Assembly: GCA_002946415.1 (NCBI GenBank)
Contig: NJPS01000039.1
Coordinates: 434,001 to 498,000 of the forward strand
DNA length: 64,000 bases
From: Rutstroemia sp. NJR-2017a BVV2
Lineage: Eukaryota; Ascomycota; Leotiomycetes; Helotiales; Rutstroemiaceae
Direction of reading: 5' to 3'
Position numbers and translations under genes: made by a program. Under the pieces are notes generated by a model. It made no database searches. It was given only the letters and a program-made list of their open reading frames with translations, and was not told the DNA's origin. Shown here piece after piece: positions 33,607 to 45,122 of this stretch (position 1 is its first letter; each line of letters begins with the position of its first letter).

Positions 33607-35251
33607 TTTATCAGTTTGGACCGCCGAAGACAGTCACCCCTAGATAAAATGCCAAGGGCACCGGGTTTCCAGAGTAGTACTTTGTCATCGTGGCGATATA
33701 GGACGGCTCAGCCATTCACTTCATTTTGTCCCTTTCAATTTTGATCACCATCAGGAGAAAATATCGCTAACTATGACCCCAAATTTTGGGGATCACCTAA
33801 CAGGACATGATTAGATATATTGTTGTTATGTTGAATGGCCCAAAGTTAAATCTGGGTGCATGGAACATACATGACTACAAAAATCTTTTTCTGCTCATTC
33901 AACACAAAAACACAAGCCTGCAGTTAACTTCGAAAAAGCACATCCCAAGGAGCTGATTCAACAATGCCCTTAAACGGATCGATATCACCAGCGGATAAGC
34001 GGACGATGTTAGGGAGAGTCAGATCCCGGGCCAACAGAAGGTGGCGAAGAAACCAAGACCGGGGATGATAGGAGACACGAAGCTGGAAGCTACAGTGACT
34101 CTCGAATGTGGTGTGGGAGGAGATACACACAGTTTGGTTCCTTGTGTGGGGGGTGTTTTTGTTGAGAGACTCGGGAGAGAGAGAAAGGGGTCGGGGGCTG
34201 AGATTGTTACTTTTGGTGGTCCTTTTATCTCGTCTATTCACTCTTTTGGTCACTCTTTTACCGACGCGCATATTGCTTTAAGCTTCAATGGACCAAGCAT
34301 GCTATCTACATCCCTTTCTCGTGCTGTCCGTCTTGACTTGCCTTCAGTGGCCATTCCCTAACTGTCAAAATGATCGGCACGGAGTCGACGACGGGAATAC
34401 TAATACATATGAGCGTAAGAAATATGTGAGATCTTGCGATTATCCTGCCCTTCGTATTGCACTGTTTCCGAGTACTACAAATATTCATGGAGGAGATGAT
34501 TTGTATTAGGGGAAGGGAAAAATGTCAAAAAATGTCGACATGAAGGAATTGGATTCATTGAATATGATAGCTAGTAGCGCTGCAAGAGCCTTCTTTGTTT
34601 CACTTGACCAAGCAGAGCAGTCACTGATGTTCTCTTCGATTCGCAATTCTACAATGGCCTGTTTGCGAATTTATGTCTGAATTGATGTCCAAGGTACTTT
34701 CGTCCGCAAAGAACCCTCCTTTAGGCCCAACCTCGGTCTCCGATCGTGTAGACAATTCCTATCTGATCTCTCCAGCCAAGAAGACACCTCCTACCCCTCC
34801 TTTCCCCCAAACAATTGCCCTTTCTAGAAGATCATTCGGAGTTCCAACTGCATCGACCATTATCTGTCACCAATATGACGTGCCATTCCCAGACGGCAGC
34901 CAATGAAATGTGCCTTCAGGTGTGGTCACAATCTTATCGAATATCTATCCACTTGGGACACACGAGATAGACCAAACTTCAAACTCACTTCTTCCCGTTT
35001 CTTATTCATGCATACGTTCTGCTCACAGGGATTTGCTTACTTTTTATATGTTTCTTATCTTGCGCACCTCGGACTTCCGATGCTAATTGTCGATCAGTAA
35101 AGGTGGGATAGGATGTTTCGGGATGTCTGTAGCCGACGGTTACAGTACCCAGACTGGATGGTGAGAATGGTGGTATGAATATGATATAAACGTATGATCT
35201 GGACATTTTCTGCTCCTATGACTGTATTGTAAAGATATACCGATACTCAAA
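33607..35251. other. Intergenic stretch, NMD2 to isochorismatase gene
   Basis: About 1.6 kb without a confident gene. A minus-strand open frame (33924-34271) could encode a short basic peptide ending PFKGIVESAPWDVLFRS, but it lacks a good start and recognisable domain. The last 100 bases are the promoter of the next gene. Confidence 0.35.
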
Positions 35252-36022
35252 ATGTCTGGATTCCAAGATCTCGCAGGTAAGTCAATCAGTGTCACAGACT
35301 ATCCAAGTACGTTGCTCCAATAACACGACATAGCAAACTACAGCCGCTGCTACGGCAAAAACCAGCTCAAATTCGGCTCCAAGCCAGCTCTCATAGTCAT
35401 CGATGTGGTAAAAGCATACCACGACCCCTCCTCCCCCCTCTACGCCCCCGAGCGCTTCGACACAGCCCTCGTCTCGATCAAAAACCTCATCGAGAAATGC
35501 CGCTCCGCTTCCATCCCCGTGATCTACACCTCCGTGCTCTTCGACTCGCCTGTCTCGGGCGGGAAATGGTATACGGAGAAGCTGCCTAATGTGCTTTGCT
35601 GCTTCGATAAGGATAATCCTCACCGAGAGTTTGCGGAGGGGGTTGAGCCTAGAAAGGATGAGCTGGTGCTGCTGAAACAGTATTCGAGCTCGTTTTTTGG
35701 GACCAGTTTGAGTAGTTTGTTGGCGAGTAATGGGATTGATTGTACGATTGTTTGTGGGTATTCGACGAGTGGGTGTGTGAGGGCTACGGGTAAGTTTTCC
35801 TTCCGGGAGAGGCTAAGAGGAGAGGGTCGAGGTACTGACTGACGTGATGTAGCGTTGGATTCTATGCAGCATGGATATAGTCCGTTTGTAGTGAGGGAGG
35901 CATGCGGGGATAGACATGCGGCTGTTAATGATAGTAATCTGTTTGATATGAGCCAGAAGTTTGCGGAGGTGGTCCTTGAGGAGGAGATGATGGCTCTGAT
36001 TGATGGGATTTCGAAGAAGTGA
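35252..36022 (+). CDS. Isochorismatase-family cysteine hydrolase
   Basis: Exons 35252-35276, 35334-35789 and 35853-36022 (introns of 57 and 63 nt) give 216 residues. The catalytic triad of the family is present: Asp32 in LIVIDVVKAY, Lys123 in VLLKQYSSSFFGT and Cys156 in GYSTSGCVRAT. The SSFFGTSL and REACGDRHAAVNDSNLFDM elements fit the N-carbamoylsarcosine-amidase/ureidoacrylate-hydrolase-like branch, so an amide-hydrolysing role in nitrogen compound breakdown is likelier than true isochorismate cleavage. No signal peptide. Exact substrate unknown. Minor oddity: marked strand bias, C-rich in the first half of exon 2 and G/T-rich after. Confidence 0.9.
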
Positions 36023-36616
36023 TAGTTTGTATATAGTGATCTTTAGGCCTGTGATTGAAAACACAGAATGATAACTTTGATACCCAAAAGCAATCCAGCT
36101 GGATTTGCCTGCGTGCTAGGGATGAGAATTGAAGACCTGAAGAAAGAAAAGGATTGGATACTGGAAGATATTCAGGAAGATATCATGTCGCCACATCATC
36201 GGTGTTGTGCAGCTTTCATGTTGAACAGCGATTGTCGAGAACTCATGTAGGAGATCTGGACAGCCTATTTATACGTGAAGGTCTGGAGGAAAGACTTCGT
36301 TCCCTAAAGCGAAGTGCTTTGCATGAAGCTCCGCCTTATCTAGCCTTTCCGCGGAGACATTATAGACCACCTACAGGAATCTGCATCGACGAGTCTCATA
36401 GACATCCATGATTTGCAGCACTTAAGATGGCTTGCGATTTTTATGCAATTGCTCAAGTGCTGAGCTAGAACTGCCATGTAAATATTTCGAAGCTTCAGCA
36501 CAGACCATCATCATGACAAACGCGTTCCCCAGACCTGCGCATCGCACCACCCCTCCCTCCACCTCACTCCCTCACTCAATTATGTATTCCCACTTCCTCC
36601 ACCACACCTAGATGCG
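36023..36616. other. Intergenic, isochorismatase gene to ARV1
   Basis: About 600 bases; no gene supported. The last 100 bases are C/T-rich (ccacccctccctccacctcactccctc), typical of fungal promoters just upstream of a start. Confidence 0.4.
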
Positions 36617-37615
36617 ATGCCTATCTGCATAGAATGTCGATATCCGACTTCGCAGCTGTACACTGAATACTCCGGTGGCTCTACCGGCCATGGTGTGCGG
36701 CTGACGGTATGCAAGAACTGCGGTCGATTCTGCGATAAATATGTCGAGCATGATTTTGTCGTTTTGTTTATAGATCTGGTTTTAATTAAGCCGCAGGTAT
36801 GTATATGTATTCTGGATGCATTGCTTTGGTTTGGAACTGTTTTAGTTTGGATTTTGGCTAATATTTGCTGCTCTCGAAGGTATATAGACATTTACTACAT
36901 AATACATTGATGAGAGAGCGAGATCAATTTGACGTATAATCCCCCTCCATTCTCAACCACTTCTGCGAGCTAAGAAAGACTTCAGCCCTCTATCATACGC
37001 CTTGGTATATTATTGTTACTGTTTGACGTCTACTTGACATGGGCGCGAATCGAGAAACAAACTTCGTCCATCTCCAGTGCGGTCGAGACGGACAACACCA
37101 ATTTCCTCCGTCTGGCTGCGCAACCAATCGTCTTTCAATATGTATTCTTCCTGATTCTCTGCGCTCTCTCAACTCTTAGCTTCCACCTCTCAATCCGCTT
37201 CCTCACTTCATCTCCACTCTCACCTCTTGTGTTCTTCGGTTTCCTTCCAAAGTATAGTCGCCCGAACTCAGTATCTACGGCTCTCCTCGTCTCGTCGTCT
37301 ACGAAATTGTTCCCAATTCTTATGGTCATTTGGGAATACGATGTTCCGGCTGCGGCGAGGAGTTTGGGTTGGGCGGTAGTGGCAAATAATGTGGAAGCAT
37401 TGAAGATACTTCTGGATTGTGGATATGGGACCGCGGCTATTTTGGCCACGGTGGGGGCTATTAGTAGATGGATGGTAGGGAGGGGGATACTTTGGGCTGT
37501 GGGACTAGATGGTGTTGATACAGTTGGAGATTCCGGGGTGGCGGCTGATGGAAAAGCTCTATGGGCAGTGGTAGAGTTAGGACGAGAATGGGGTGGGAGA
37601 CTAGGATTAGGATAG
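36617..37615 (+). CDS. ARV1: ARV1 lipid/sterol homeostasis membrane protein
   Basis: Exons 36617-36796, 36880-36933 and 36986-37615 (introns of 83 and 52 nt) give 287 residues. The N-terminal Arv1 homology domain is clear: a CxxC pair (CIECRYP), SQLYTEYS, a second CxxC pair (CKNCGRFCDKYVEHD), then FIDLVLIKPQVYRHLLHNTL. It is followed by several hydrophobic helices (IRLGILLLLFDVYLTW; FQYVFFLILCALSTLSFHLSI; FPILMVIWEYDVP), as in ARV1 of the endoplasmic reticulum, which supports sterol and GPI-anchor precursor handling. The C-terminal tail (from about residue 240) is poorly conserved Gly/Val-rich sequence. Confidence 0.95.
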
Positions 37616-38115
37616 TAACAAGGAAGATAGGGAATGAAACTCTAGTCGCGCAGCTTCTAGACGGGCACAGATTCGAATTATTTCCGTCAATCGTGCGATA
37701 GTTGATGTCAGTAGAGAGACACGGTGCCGCATGATTCTTCCCAGGCTGGGTAGCTTCAATCAACCACGCCCAAAAGCAAATAGTGGTTTTCCCCGAACTA
37801 ATCATCCATGTGAGTGCGGAAAATCGTTCATTCCTTCGCTCAATCCTATTAATGATACACAAGCTTTACTGCAGTCTGTCAAAGTCGATGCCTGTCCCAA
37901 AACGCCAATTTATACATATGACTTCCTTCCTCATCTGTAGAACTCCTATCCGGCTTCTCTTGTTCTTCTTATATCAAAGTCGTCCACTTCAGCTCATATG
38001 CCTCGCAACCTCTGGCTTCAAGTCTCCTCTTCGTGGTGTAATAAGTGGGTGCCATTGTGCTAAGAACGTAATTGCTTTTCGTTGTCAGCATAACCCATTA
38101 ATATGATCTCCGACA
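37616..38115. other. Convergent intergenic region
   Basis: About 500 bases between two gene ends (ARV1, plus; small membrane protein, minus). No gene or repeat seen. Confidence 0.4.
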
Positions 38116-38498
38116 CTAATCCATCCTATAAAACAATATCTGGAGCATCCAGGCAAGGAAATCGAGATAACATACCCCACATAAGATAGCAACTCGCGAA
38201 CGACAAGATGAGGGTACTGCGCCAAATACTAACACGACCAACACATTAGCAACGAACCATCTTCTCAGAGCTCTCGCCGAACAGCAGACCGTCGAGCCGG
38301 GGTGATTGGTATCAAAGACGTACGTTTGAGTCTCGCCTTTAGGAGAAAGAACCCATGCTGCGACACAGGCGACCGCAACGATGACAAGGCCGATGATGAT
38401 GCTCCAGCTGCATAATTGTAACAAGTTAGCCTTCCTTTCGAGCTTCGCATTCGCAGTCCTTCTGCAAAGGACACAGTATCTACGCACCCGTTCGCCAT
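38116..38498 (-). CDS. Small integral membrane protein, unknown function
   Basis: Proposed exons on the minus strand are 38488-38498 and 38116-38407, joined across an 80-nt intron with donor GTGCGT, a gctaac branch site and acceptor tatgcag; phase fits and the product is 100 residues. The alternative, one exon, has no ATG in the right frame. The protein starts MANGWSIIIGLVIVAVACVAAWVL (one helix). A Cys/Arg segment follows, then WFVANVLVVLVFGAVP and VAILCGVCYLDFLAWMLQILFY (two more helices), giving three membrane spans. Not recognised as a known family; a further intron within it is possible. Confidence 0.5.
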
Positions 38499-38791
38499 TT
38501 TGGAAATCTTGTTGTTGTAAAGTTCAAGTTGAGTTGGAGGTGCTTGAGGCCGTTGTCTTGTCTTGCTTCGAGGTTGGTTGACAGGAGCTTAGGTCGGTCG
38601 CCTCGCGCTAAAACTTTGGCTTGGCGAGTCAGCTCTTTCTTGTCGCGACCAGAACATGACAAGCTACAGTACATGTGATTTTGGAATCATTCACTCCATT
38701 TATGCCACCACCATAATTACTTGTATCTGCTTTACTTTTTATGATTTGAAGTTACTCCCTATTCATTGCCCAGCTGGCGTGCCTTCGAAAT

Positions 38792-39763
38792 CTAATTTTC
38801 GAATTTGAGACCGGCTTCCTTACGAACAGCACCATAAATCGCAGCAATATCACCGGCTGCTCCCTTATGTTCCTTTACTTGTGCCAAGTGGGCGTCTGCT
38901 ACCTCTACATCTTTCAAACGTGTTCCCGCAGCTTCGGCCAATGCCATTGCATGTCTCGCATCCTTTCGAGCCAAGTCAACTGCAAACAATGGCTCTTCTC
39001 TTTTGTGGTAATCTCCAGACATCATTCTTCCTGAGTAGGCCGTGTATGGGCCGGGGAACATGGTTTCAATAAATTGATGCAAGTTTTCATTTCCAAGTCC
39101 AGACTTTTCTGCCAGGACGTGACCTTCAGAGAGTGCTTCTACCATGTTGAGAACGAAAGTGTTTCCGATAACTTTCAGCAGAAGAGCCTTTGAGACTGGC
39201 TGCCCACCAAAGTCGATGTTCGCTCGACCAATGACGCCTTTGGTGTATGGCTTAACTTTCTCTACACTTTCTTTTGGTCCGGCAAGAACGCAGACAAGCA
39301 TACCGCTGTCTGCCATAGCAGGAGCACCGAATACCGGGCATGCGACGAACTCACTGCCAGCAGCAACTACTTTCTTCTCTAGCGCTGTAGTAGTATCTGG
39401 GTGCACGGTCGAACAGTCAACGAAAAGTTTCCCAGATGGACCATCTTTGAGAGCGGCGTCGATCGTTTCGTTAATGGCAGCATCATCACCAACACAGGTG
39501 AAGATGATATCAGACTTAGCAACAAGATCTGCGATTGAGGATGAAACGGTAGATTTGCCGGAGGGGAGTGCACTGCTAAGCTCTTCCGCTCGCTTTGTCG
39601 TGCGGTTGAAGATTATGAGCGGTTTTTCGAGTTGGCCCTTTTCCACCAGGTTCTTGCACATGCCCTAGATGATGCGTCAATTATCTACATGAGGTGGGGT
39701 AGCTTCCGGGGAGCTTACTCTTCCCATGTTTCCAAGCCCAATCCATGCTACTTGAGGTGCCAT
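38792..39763 (-). CDS. 3-hydroxyisobutyrate dehydrogenase-like NAD(P)-dependent enzyme
   Basis: Exons on the minus strand are 39719-39763 and 38792-39664 (intron of 54 nt), 305 residues. The N-terminal Rossmann motif WIGLGNMGRGMCKNL is split by the intron. Then come DIIFTCVGDD, LFVDCSTVHPDTT (substrate-binding signature of beta-hydroxyacid dehydrogenases) and CPVFGAP. The KALLLKVIGNTFVLNMVEALSEG block holds the family's catalytic Lys and following Asn. The C-terminal helical part ends DIAAIYGAVRKEAG. These enzymes oxidise short beta-hydroxyacids or reduce related aldehydes. No mitochondrial presequence is obvious, so this is probably a cytosolic paralog rather than the valine-pathway enzyme. 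Confidence 0.9.
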
Positions 39764-40397
39764 TTTACTTTGTTTTTCAAGGTTCCTGATGCAATGTGTC
39801 TGCAGGTATGTGAGAGCGCGATTTGGATTGATTGTCTTGGCAAAATATTCGTAACAACGATATTTATACTACTTGAGCTTCGGTCCCGACTCTCGAAATG
39901 TTTAGTAACCACTCGGGATTTATTACATCAACTGCATGATCACTTAACCACCGGCACTTTCACCCGGATCCACTGGAATCATGCTTTTGCTTAATGCCGC
40001 CGGCTCGGGTGGTTATCTCCACGGGCAGGCTACCTTTTGATTCATTGTTTTCTTATTTCCGGCAAAAGAACACTGCCACGGTTCCGAAGTATTGAGCATA
40101 GGGAGACACTTGTTGTACGAGATGTTTGGTCTTTTTATGAGGGATTGTTTCTCAAAGCTTGAAGTCATAACTATGTCATTATTTTCGTGTGGCTGTGGTG
40201 GCTGGTGAGCTTTATCGTGTAGCGTTATCAGAATGTGGAGAAATAAATTGAAGCTTCCTTCTCGTAGCCAACATAAATCCCACTCTCTTCTCCCTTTGTG
40301 ACAACAATTACTTTTGCGTTTTAAAATCATGATTATTCAATTTTGACTCCAGATTGCACTTTGCTGGAGCTTTTCATAGTGCAAATCAACATGCAAC
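39764..40397. other. Divergent intergenic region
   Basis: About 630 bases between the dehydrogenase (minus) and N-acetylglutamate synthase (plus). No gene supported on either strand; it should hold both promoters. Confidence 0.4.
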
Positions 40398-42858
40398 ATG
40401 ATATTACAGAATTTTACCCTAAAGAGGGGAAAAGAAATTACTGGTCATAACGTGAGTCAGCGTCAACACAACACCGGACACAGCTAATTATCTGCAAGCT
40501 ACAATCATGGACGAAGAGTAGGAAGAAACTTGGACTGGACTATGATAGTATACGCAGATATGCGTCGAATAAACCTACACCGACCCGAGTGAAGGAGGAA
40601 TTGGCAAAGGAAAACTGCGAAAAGCTTTCCAACCGACACGGCGCCAAGAGAAAGGCCAAAGAGATAGATAGGGTATATCGTGCCATTGGGGTGATTCAAC
40701 TTGGGGCTGACTTCCTCAGGACTTCTTCGTATCGGTTCTAGGCTCCTCTGCTACAAAACGCGAAGCACGATCGTACATCCAGAGATTTACCCCTCCGAAA
40801 GCTGCCCCGCCAGATCCCACGAAGCCAGCAACGCCGGAACAAGGACAAAAGGAGAATGAGGTTAATTCGAGAGGATTCTCTGAAGCTACCAGAGCTTTGG
40901 CGGAAAGTCCAAAGTTTCTTCAACAGCCTGCGCAATTGAATGCTACTTCGGCTGGATTTCCATTACACGTTGCGCTGGTCAAGATTAGGGCACCACAGTC
41001 ATTGGATGATGAGACACTGGAAGGAATTGGTCGAACACTTTCACAGCTTGGTCAACTTGGTTTGTCTAGTATCGTAGTGGTCGATTGCGATGATGGCACT
41101 GAGTCAGATGATGCAAAATTCAGTCTCGAATGGAGGAACATGGTTAAGCAACAGGCCAACCGTGTCGTGGCCGCTATTGATAACAGTGGAAAAGCAGAAG
41201 CAAGGTTGGTGGATACTATTATAGGCATTTCGGAGGAGGAACCTCATGTCGAAAGTCCGTCCTATCTCCAAGGCAAGGCACACGTTGCACTGCGCGATTT
41301 TCTAATGACTCCGTTAAGACGCGGGGTGTTTCCTGTTATTCCCCCAATAGGATATATGGATGCTACGACAACGGCGAAGCCGCTGGAGGCAAGTGAAGTT
41401 GTGCTCGCCCTCACCCGAGAATTGGCTGGGCTTTCTTTCGCTTCATCAATTGATCCTTCTACTACTGCGCCCAAAGACCAGTTGGAAGCTCTGCGGAGCG
41501 TCGTGTCACTGGATCGTTTGATTATACTTGATCCACTCGGAGGTATTCCAACATCTGATCGGAGGAACGGTTATCATGTTTTCTTGAACATGGAGCAGGA
41601 ATACGAGTCAGCAAAGGCAGATCTCCTCAAGACAGGAGGGAGTTACAACGTCACACTGTCGCGCACTGCGTCTCTATCAGAGAAGGAACAAATCTCGGGC
41701 TTTGGAGCGGGAAACCCCATTTCTGAATTTGCAGAGCATGAGTTCGGAAAATCTCAGGCTATACCTCATGAAGAAGACGCAGTAGTGCCTAAAGAGATTC
41801 CTGGCACAACTTTCCATCTCGATAACCTCGATCTTGTTCGGAAAGTTCTCTCAATTCTTCCGCCTAGCTCCTCAGCACTGTTAACGACGCCGGACGAGGC
41901 CGCAAATTCAGGGAGGCAACCGGAGTTTATGGCCGCAGGGGTCGGCACACGACGACAAAGAAATCCATTGATACACAATCTACTCACAGACAAACCTGTA
42001 TTCTCCTCTTCTCTCCCCATCGGAAGATTAGGTCAAGTAAAAGTAGCCGAGCCCGTATCTCCATCTCGCCAACTGACTCCCACCACGTTCGCAAAACACG
42101 GAATGTCAGTAACGACGTTTCCCAACCCAAAACTTACCCCCTGGCAGCCGCCCATAGCCGGAACCCCGCAAATCAAACTAACAGATCCACGCATCGATCT
42201 CCCGCGTTTGGTACATCTCATCGAAGACTCCTTCAACAAAAAGCTCGACGTTCAGGACTATCTGAGACGTGTCAATGACCGCATAGCAGGAGTTATCATT
42301 GCGGGCGAATATGAAGGCGGCGCCTTACTCACTTGGGAACTCCCGCCCGGTGTCCCGGATGATGGGAGCGAGGAAAGCAGACGCCGAATGGTGCCGTATC
42401 TCGATAAATTCGCCGTTTTGAAACGCAGCCAGGGTTCTGGCGGTGTGGCAGATGTGGTTTTTAAAGCTATGGTACGGGATTGTTTTCCCGGTGGTGTTTG
42501 CTGGAGGAGTCGGAAGGTATTTTTTTATTTTTCTTCTCTTCTCCCCTTCCCCCCCTTTTTCCTCTCCCCTTTTCTCCTCTCTTCCCTTCCCCCTCCCACC
42601 CCATTTCCCTCGAAACCACAACACACGCTCCAAATCTCCTCCAACTAACCTCTCTTTTTCCCCACGGTACAGGATAACCCAGTAAACAAATGGTACTTCG
42701 AGCGCAGCCGGGCGACGCTGAAACTGCCGGGCACGAACTGGACTATGTTTTTCACGACGCCCGAACAGAATATGGATCATCAGACTTTTAAGGACTATGA
42801 GGCTGTTTGTAGTACGATTGAACCGTCTTGGGCGGATAAGAGTGGGGTGCAGGATTGA
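40398..42858 (+). CDS. ARG2: Mitochondrial N-acetylglutamate synthase (arginine biosynthesis)
   Basis: Exons 40398-40451, 40499-40672, 40720-42516 and 42673-42858 (introns of 47, 47 and 156 nt) give 736 residues. Exons 1-2 form a basic, hydroxylated leader with a typical mitochondrial processing site (SIRRYAS). Then [23 protein letters not shown], a hallmark of fungal N-acetylglutamate synthases. The middle has the amino-acid-kinase-like region ([39 protein letters not shown]). The C-terminal acetyltransferase domain includes [24 protein letters not shown] and, in exon 4, [19 protein letters not shown]. It makes N-acetylglutamate from glutamate and acetyl-CoA, the first step of ornithine and arginine synthesis. 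The last intron is long and almost pure pyrimidine in its first half. The exon 1 start is an inference from phase and splice signals. Confidence 0.9.
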
Positions 42859-43919
42859 GGGGGAGGCGGGGTGAGGTGTAGTGAGGTGAGGAGAGGAGAG
42901 GGGAGGGGTTGGTTGAGTTGAGATGAATGGGGTGAGTTGTTAGGGGGGTGGGATCTTGATTTACTCTTACATAGAATACCCGTGCGTGATGGATATGAGC
43001 TACACGGCTAGGCACTGTGCTCTTTTTTACTATATATCTCATCGGAATTTCGTAGTTTAAAAGGAGGATTTATCTCTCGTTAGTACACAGATAGATACTC
43101 GGAGGAAAGAAGCTACCTGAGCCATGAATTCGAAAGTCTTTTAAAGAAACTGTGATATCGATGTAATAAAGCACTGCTGAAATAACATATGATGCCCAGC
43201 ATACACAGTAAAACTGAGAACACCACCATGCTCTGACCTAACGCGGGTTTTATCTAATTCATACTACTGCTACTACTATGCTTTCAGACGATCAGACTGC
43301 AGAGGTAATATAATATAATATAACCTAATCTCTTGCCCACACCACACAGACGCATGCATCGTGTTGATTATCCATAAAATCCACCGCGCAAAAACACTCA
43401 GGAGCACATTGAAATCGCAGAACCCGACCCGACTCTAGCTACCCCCTCAACTTGGATCCGAGAGAGAGAAAAACAAAATGCACAAAGAGGGAATCAAAAA
43501 GAAGTAAAAGTCCCTTGCACCCTCGATCGACAGTCTCCGCCCAGCCACCCATCCATCAATGCAGTCAGTCAGTCATCCTTCTCACAACTAACTAATCCTT
43601 AAAATAAGTCACGACCGGCACTTCTCGTCGATGCGAACGAAGGCTGCGTCTCCTACAGCTCGGACAAGGAAAAAGGCAAGTGAGAAAACATTTTTGTTTT
43701 TCTTTTTTTCCCAATTCCCAAATGGGTTGATTGTTTGAGTTTTGTGATTTGTGATTTGTTTTGTCATTGGATTGGAATATCTCATATTCTTTTTTTCTAA
43801 GCATTTCCGCCATCACGATTCTTTCGGTAGCTGGCCTGCGAAGGAAAAGCTTTATCAGCTAACTCTATGTGAAGAAGCAAGACAAGATAGGAGAGACAGG
43901 AAGGAAAAGGGAAAATGGT
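42859..43919. other. Convergent intergenic region
   Basis: About 1.06 kb between N-acetylglutamate synthase and the BAR-domain gene. It begins with a purine-rich GGTGAGG/GGAGAGG tract (42860-42920). A short taatataatataa run lies near 43310. No gene supported. Confidence 0.4.
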
Positions 43920-45122
43920 TTATTCAGCAGTGAATGCCGCGGAGCGTCTCACTTCTTGCTCAACTTGGAGTCCGTCGACGACGGGCGCGAGTTCGCTGAG
44001 GATTTCATATGCTTTCTTGTGGAATTCGAGTTGGGCAGCGATCAGGTCGGCAAGGTTGCGGAGGGGCTCGGGGGTGTCAAGGACCTGGTTGGGTTCCATA
44101 TTAGTATAATATTCGTTGGGATGTGGGAAATTGTTGGAGGACATACATTCTTCATGACACCAACAGCTTCCTCGGTTTGGCCAACGAATTCATCCTCCGC
44201 CTGTTCAATCTCGACCCTAGCTTCCTCGCTCGCAATCTCGTCCTCGTGGCCGTCGTGTTGGGGAGCGGCTTGGCCCGGTAGATGCCAACCGGGGTTCTTA
44301 GCTTTGGCTTTGGCTGCATCGAGCAATAATCTTGAGTTCTCTACGCTCTTTCTCGCACGGGTCGCAAACATTAAGTTGGTGTTCAATGTAGTGCTCCATC
44401 CTGCGAGGAAGCGAGACTGAATCTGCGAGTCTTGGGCAAGTCGAGCTTCGCCGACACGTTCGCTGGCTAAGGCGTATTTCTCAAGTGCGGTCGCAAGAGG
44501 ATCGTCGCCGCCAGAAGCATTTTGCTGTTGTAGCATCTGGCTGGAAGAGAGAGCGGCGCGCGCAATAGCATGGTTGAATGTCTTGGGCTGGGGTTTGGCG
44601 GAGGGAGGCGCAGTCAGAGCTGCTTGGGCTTCGGCAGGGGATGTGGCAGAGGAGAGAAGGTGGACTTTTTCGGAGACGGTGCGGCCAAGGTCGTTAAACT
44701 GAAATGTATTTTGTTAGAACTCGTAGATATAAGATAAAGTGGCAGACCATACCGATTCACTCAAGTTGGATGGGTAATCATATGCCTCGTTGGAGTATTG
44801 CGAAGTGACAGAGAGCATCTTCTGGTGGACCTTCTTCAATGCATCAACCCTCTTCTCCAACTCAATATAATCGGGAGGAAGTTGAGTCTGCGACCTCATT
44901 CATTAGTTCACGACTCCAGCATATAGTACAGCATCGCATGTCACCTTATCCTCAGATTGACCCAGCCTTTCTTTCATATATTGTTGTGTGCGAGCAGCGA
45001 AGGGAGTGAAGGAAGCTCTGTATGTTCGTTAGCTTGCTGACATCCCTTGAAGCTTGAAAGCTTGTAGGTAGGCGCTCTTACGAGACGTTCTTGCCGAACG
45101 CTTGGAACTTGGAGAAGTCCAT
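43920..45122 (-). CDS. BAR-domain protein (membrane-curvature adaptor)
   Basis: Exons on the minus strand are 45082-45122, 44945-45017, 44753-44887, 44147-44698 and 43920-44084 (introns of 64, 57, 54 and 62 nt), 321 residues. It starts MDFSKFQAFGKNVSASFTPFAARTQQYMKERLG, followed by YIELEKRVDALKKVHQKMLSVT. Long charged helices follow, with ALEKYALASERVGEARLAQD and the TLNTNLMFATRARKSVENSRL helix, then the acidic EEARVEIEQAEDEFVGQTEEAVGVM and a final LADLIAAQLEFHKKAYEILSEL helix. This is the layout of fungal BAR proteins of the Gvp36/Mug137 type, acting at Golgi, endosome or actin-linked membranes. No SH3 domain follows. Confidence 0.9.

Noticed and set aside
33924..34271. Minus-strand frame ending in a plausible peptide (WDVLFRS)
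   Set aside because: No recognisable domain, weak start and an implausible intron needed for an upstream ATG; left as intergenic.
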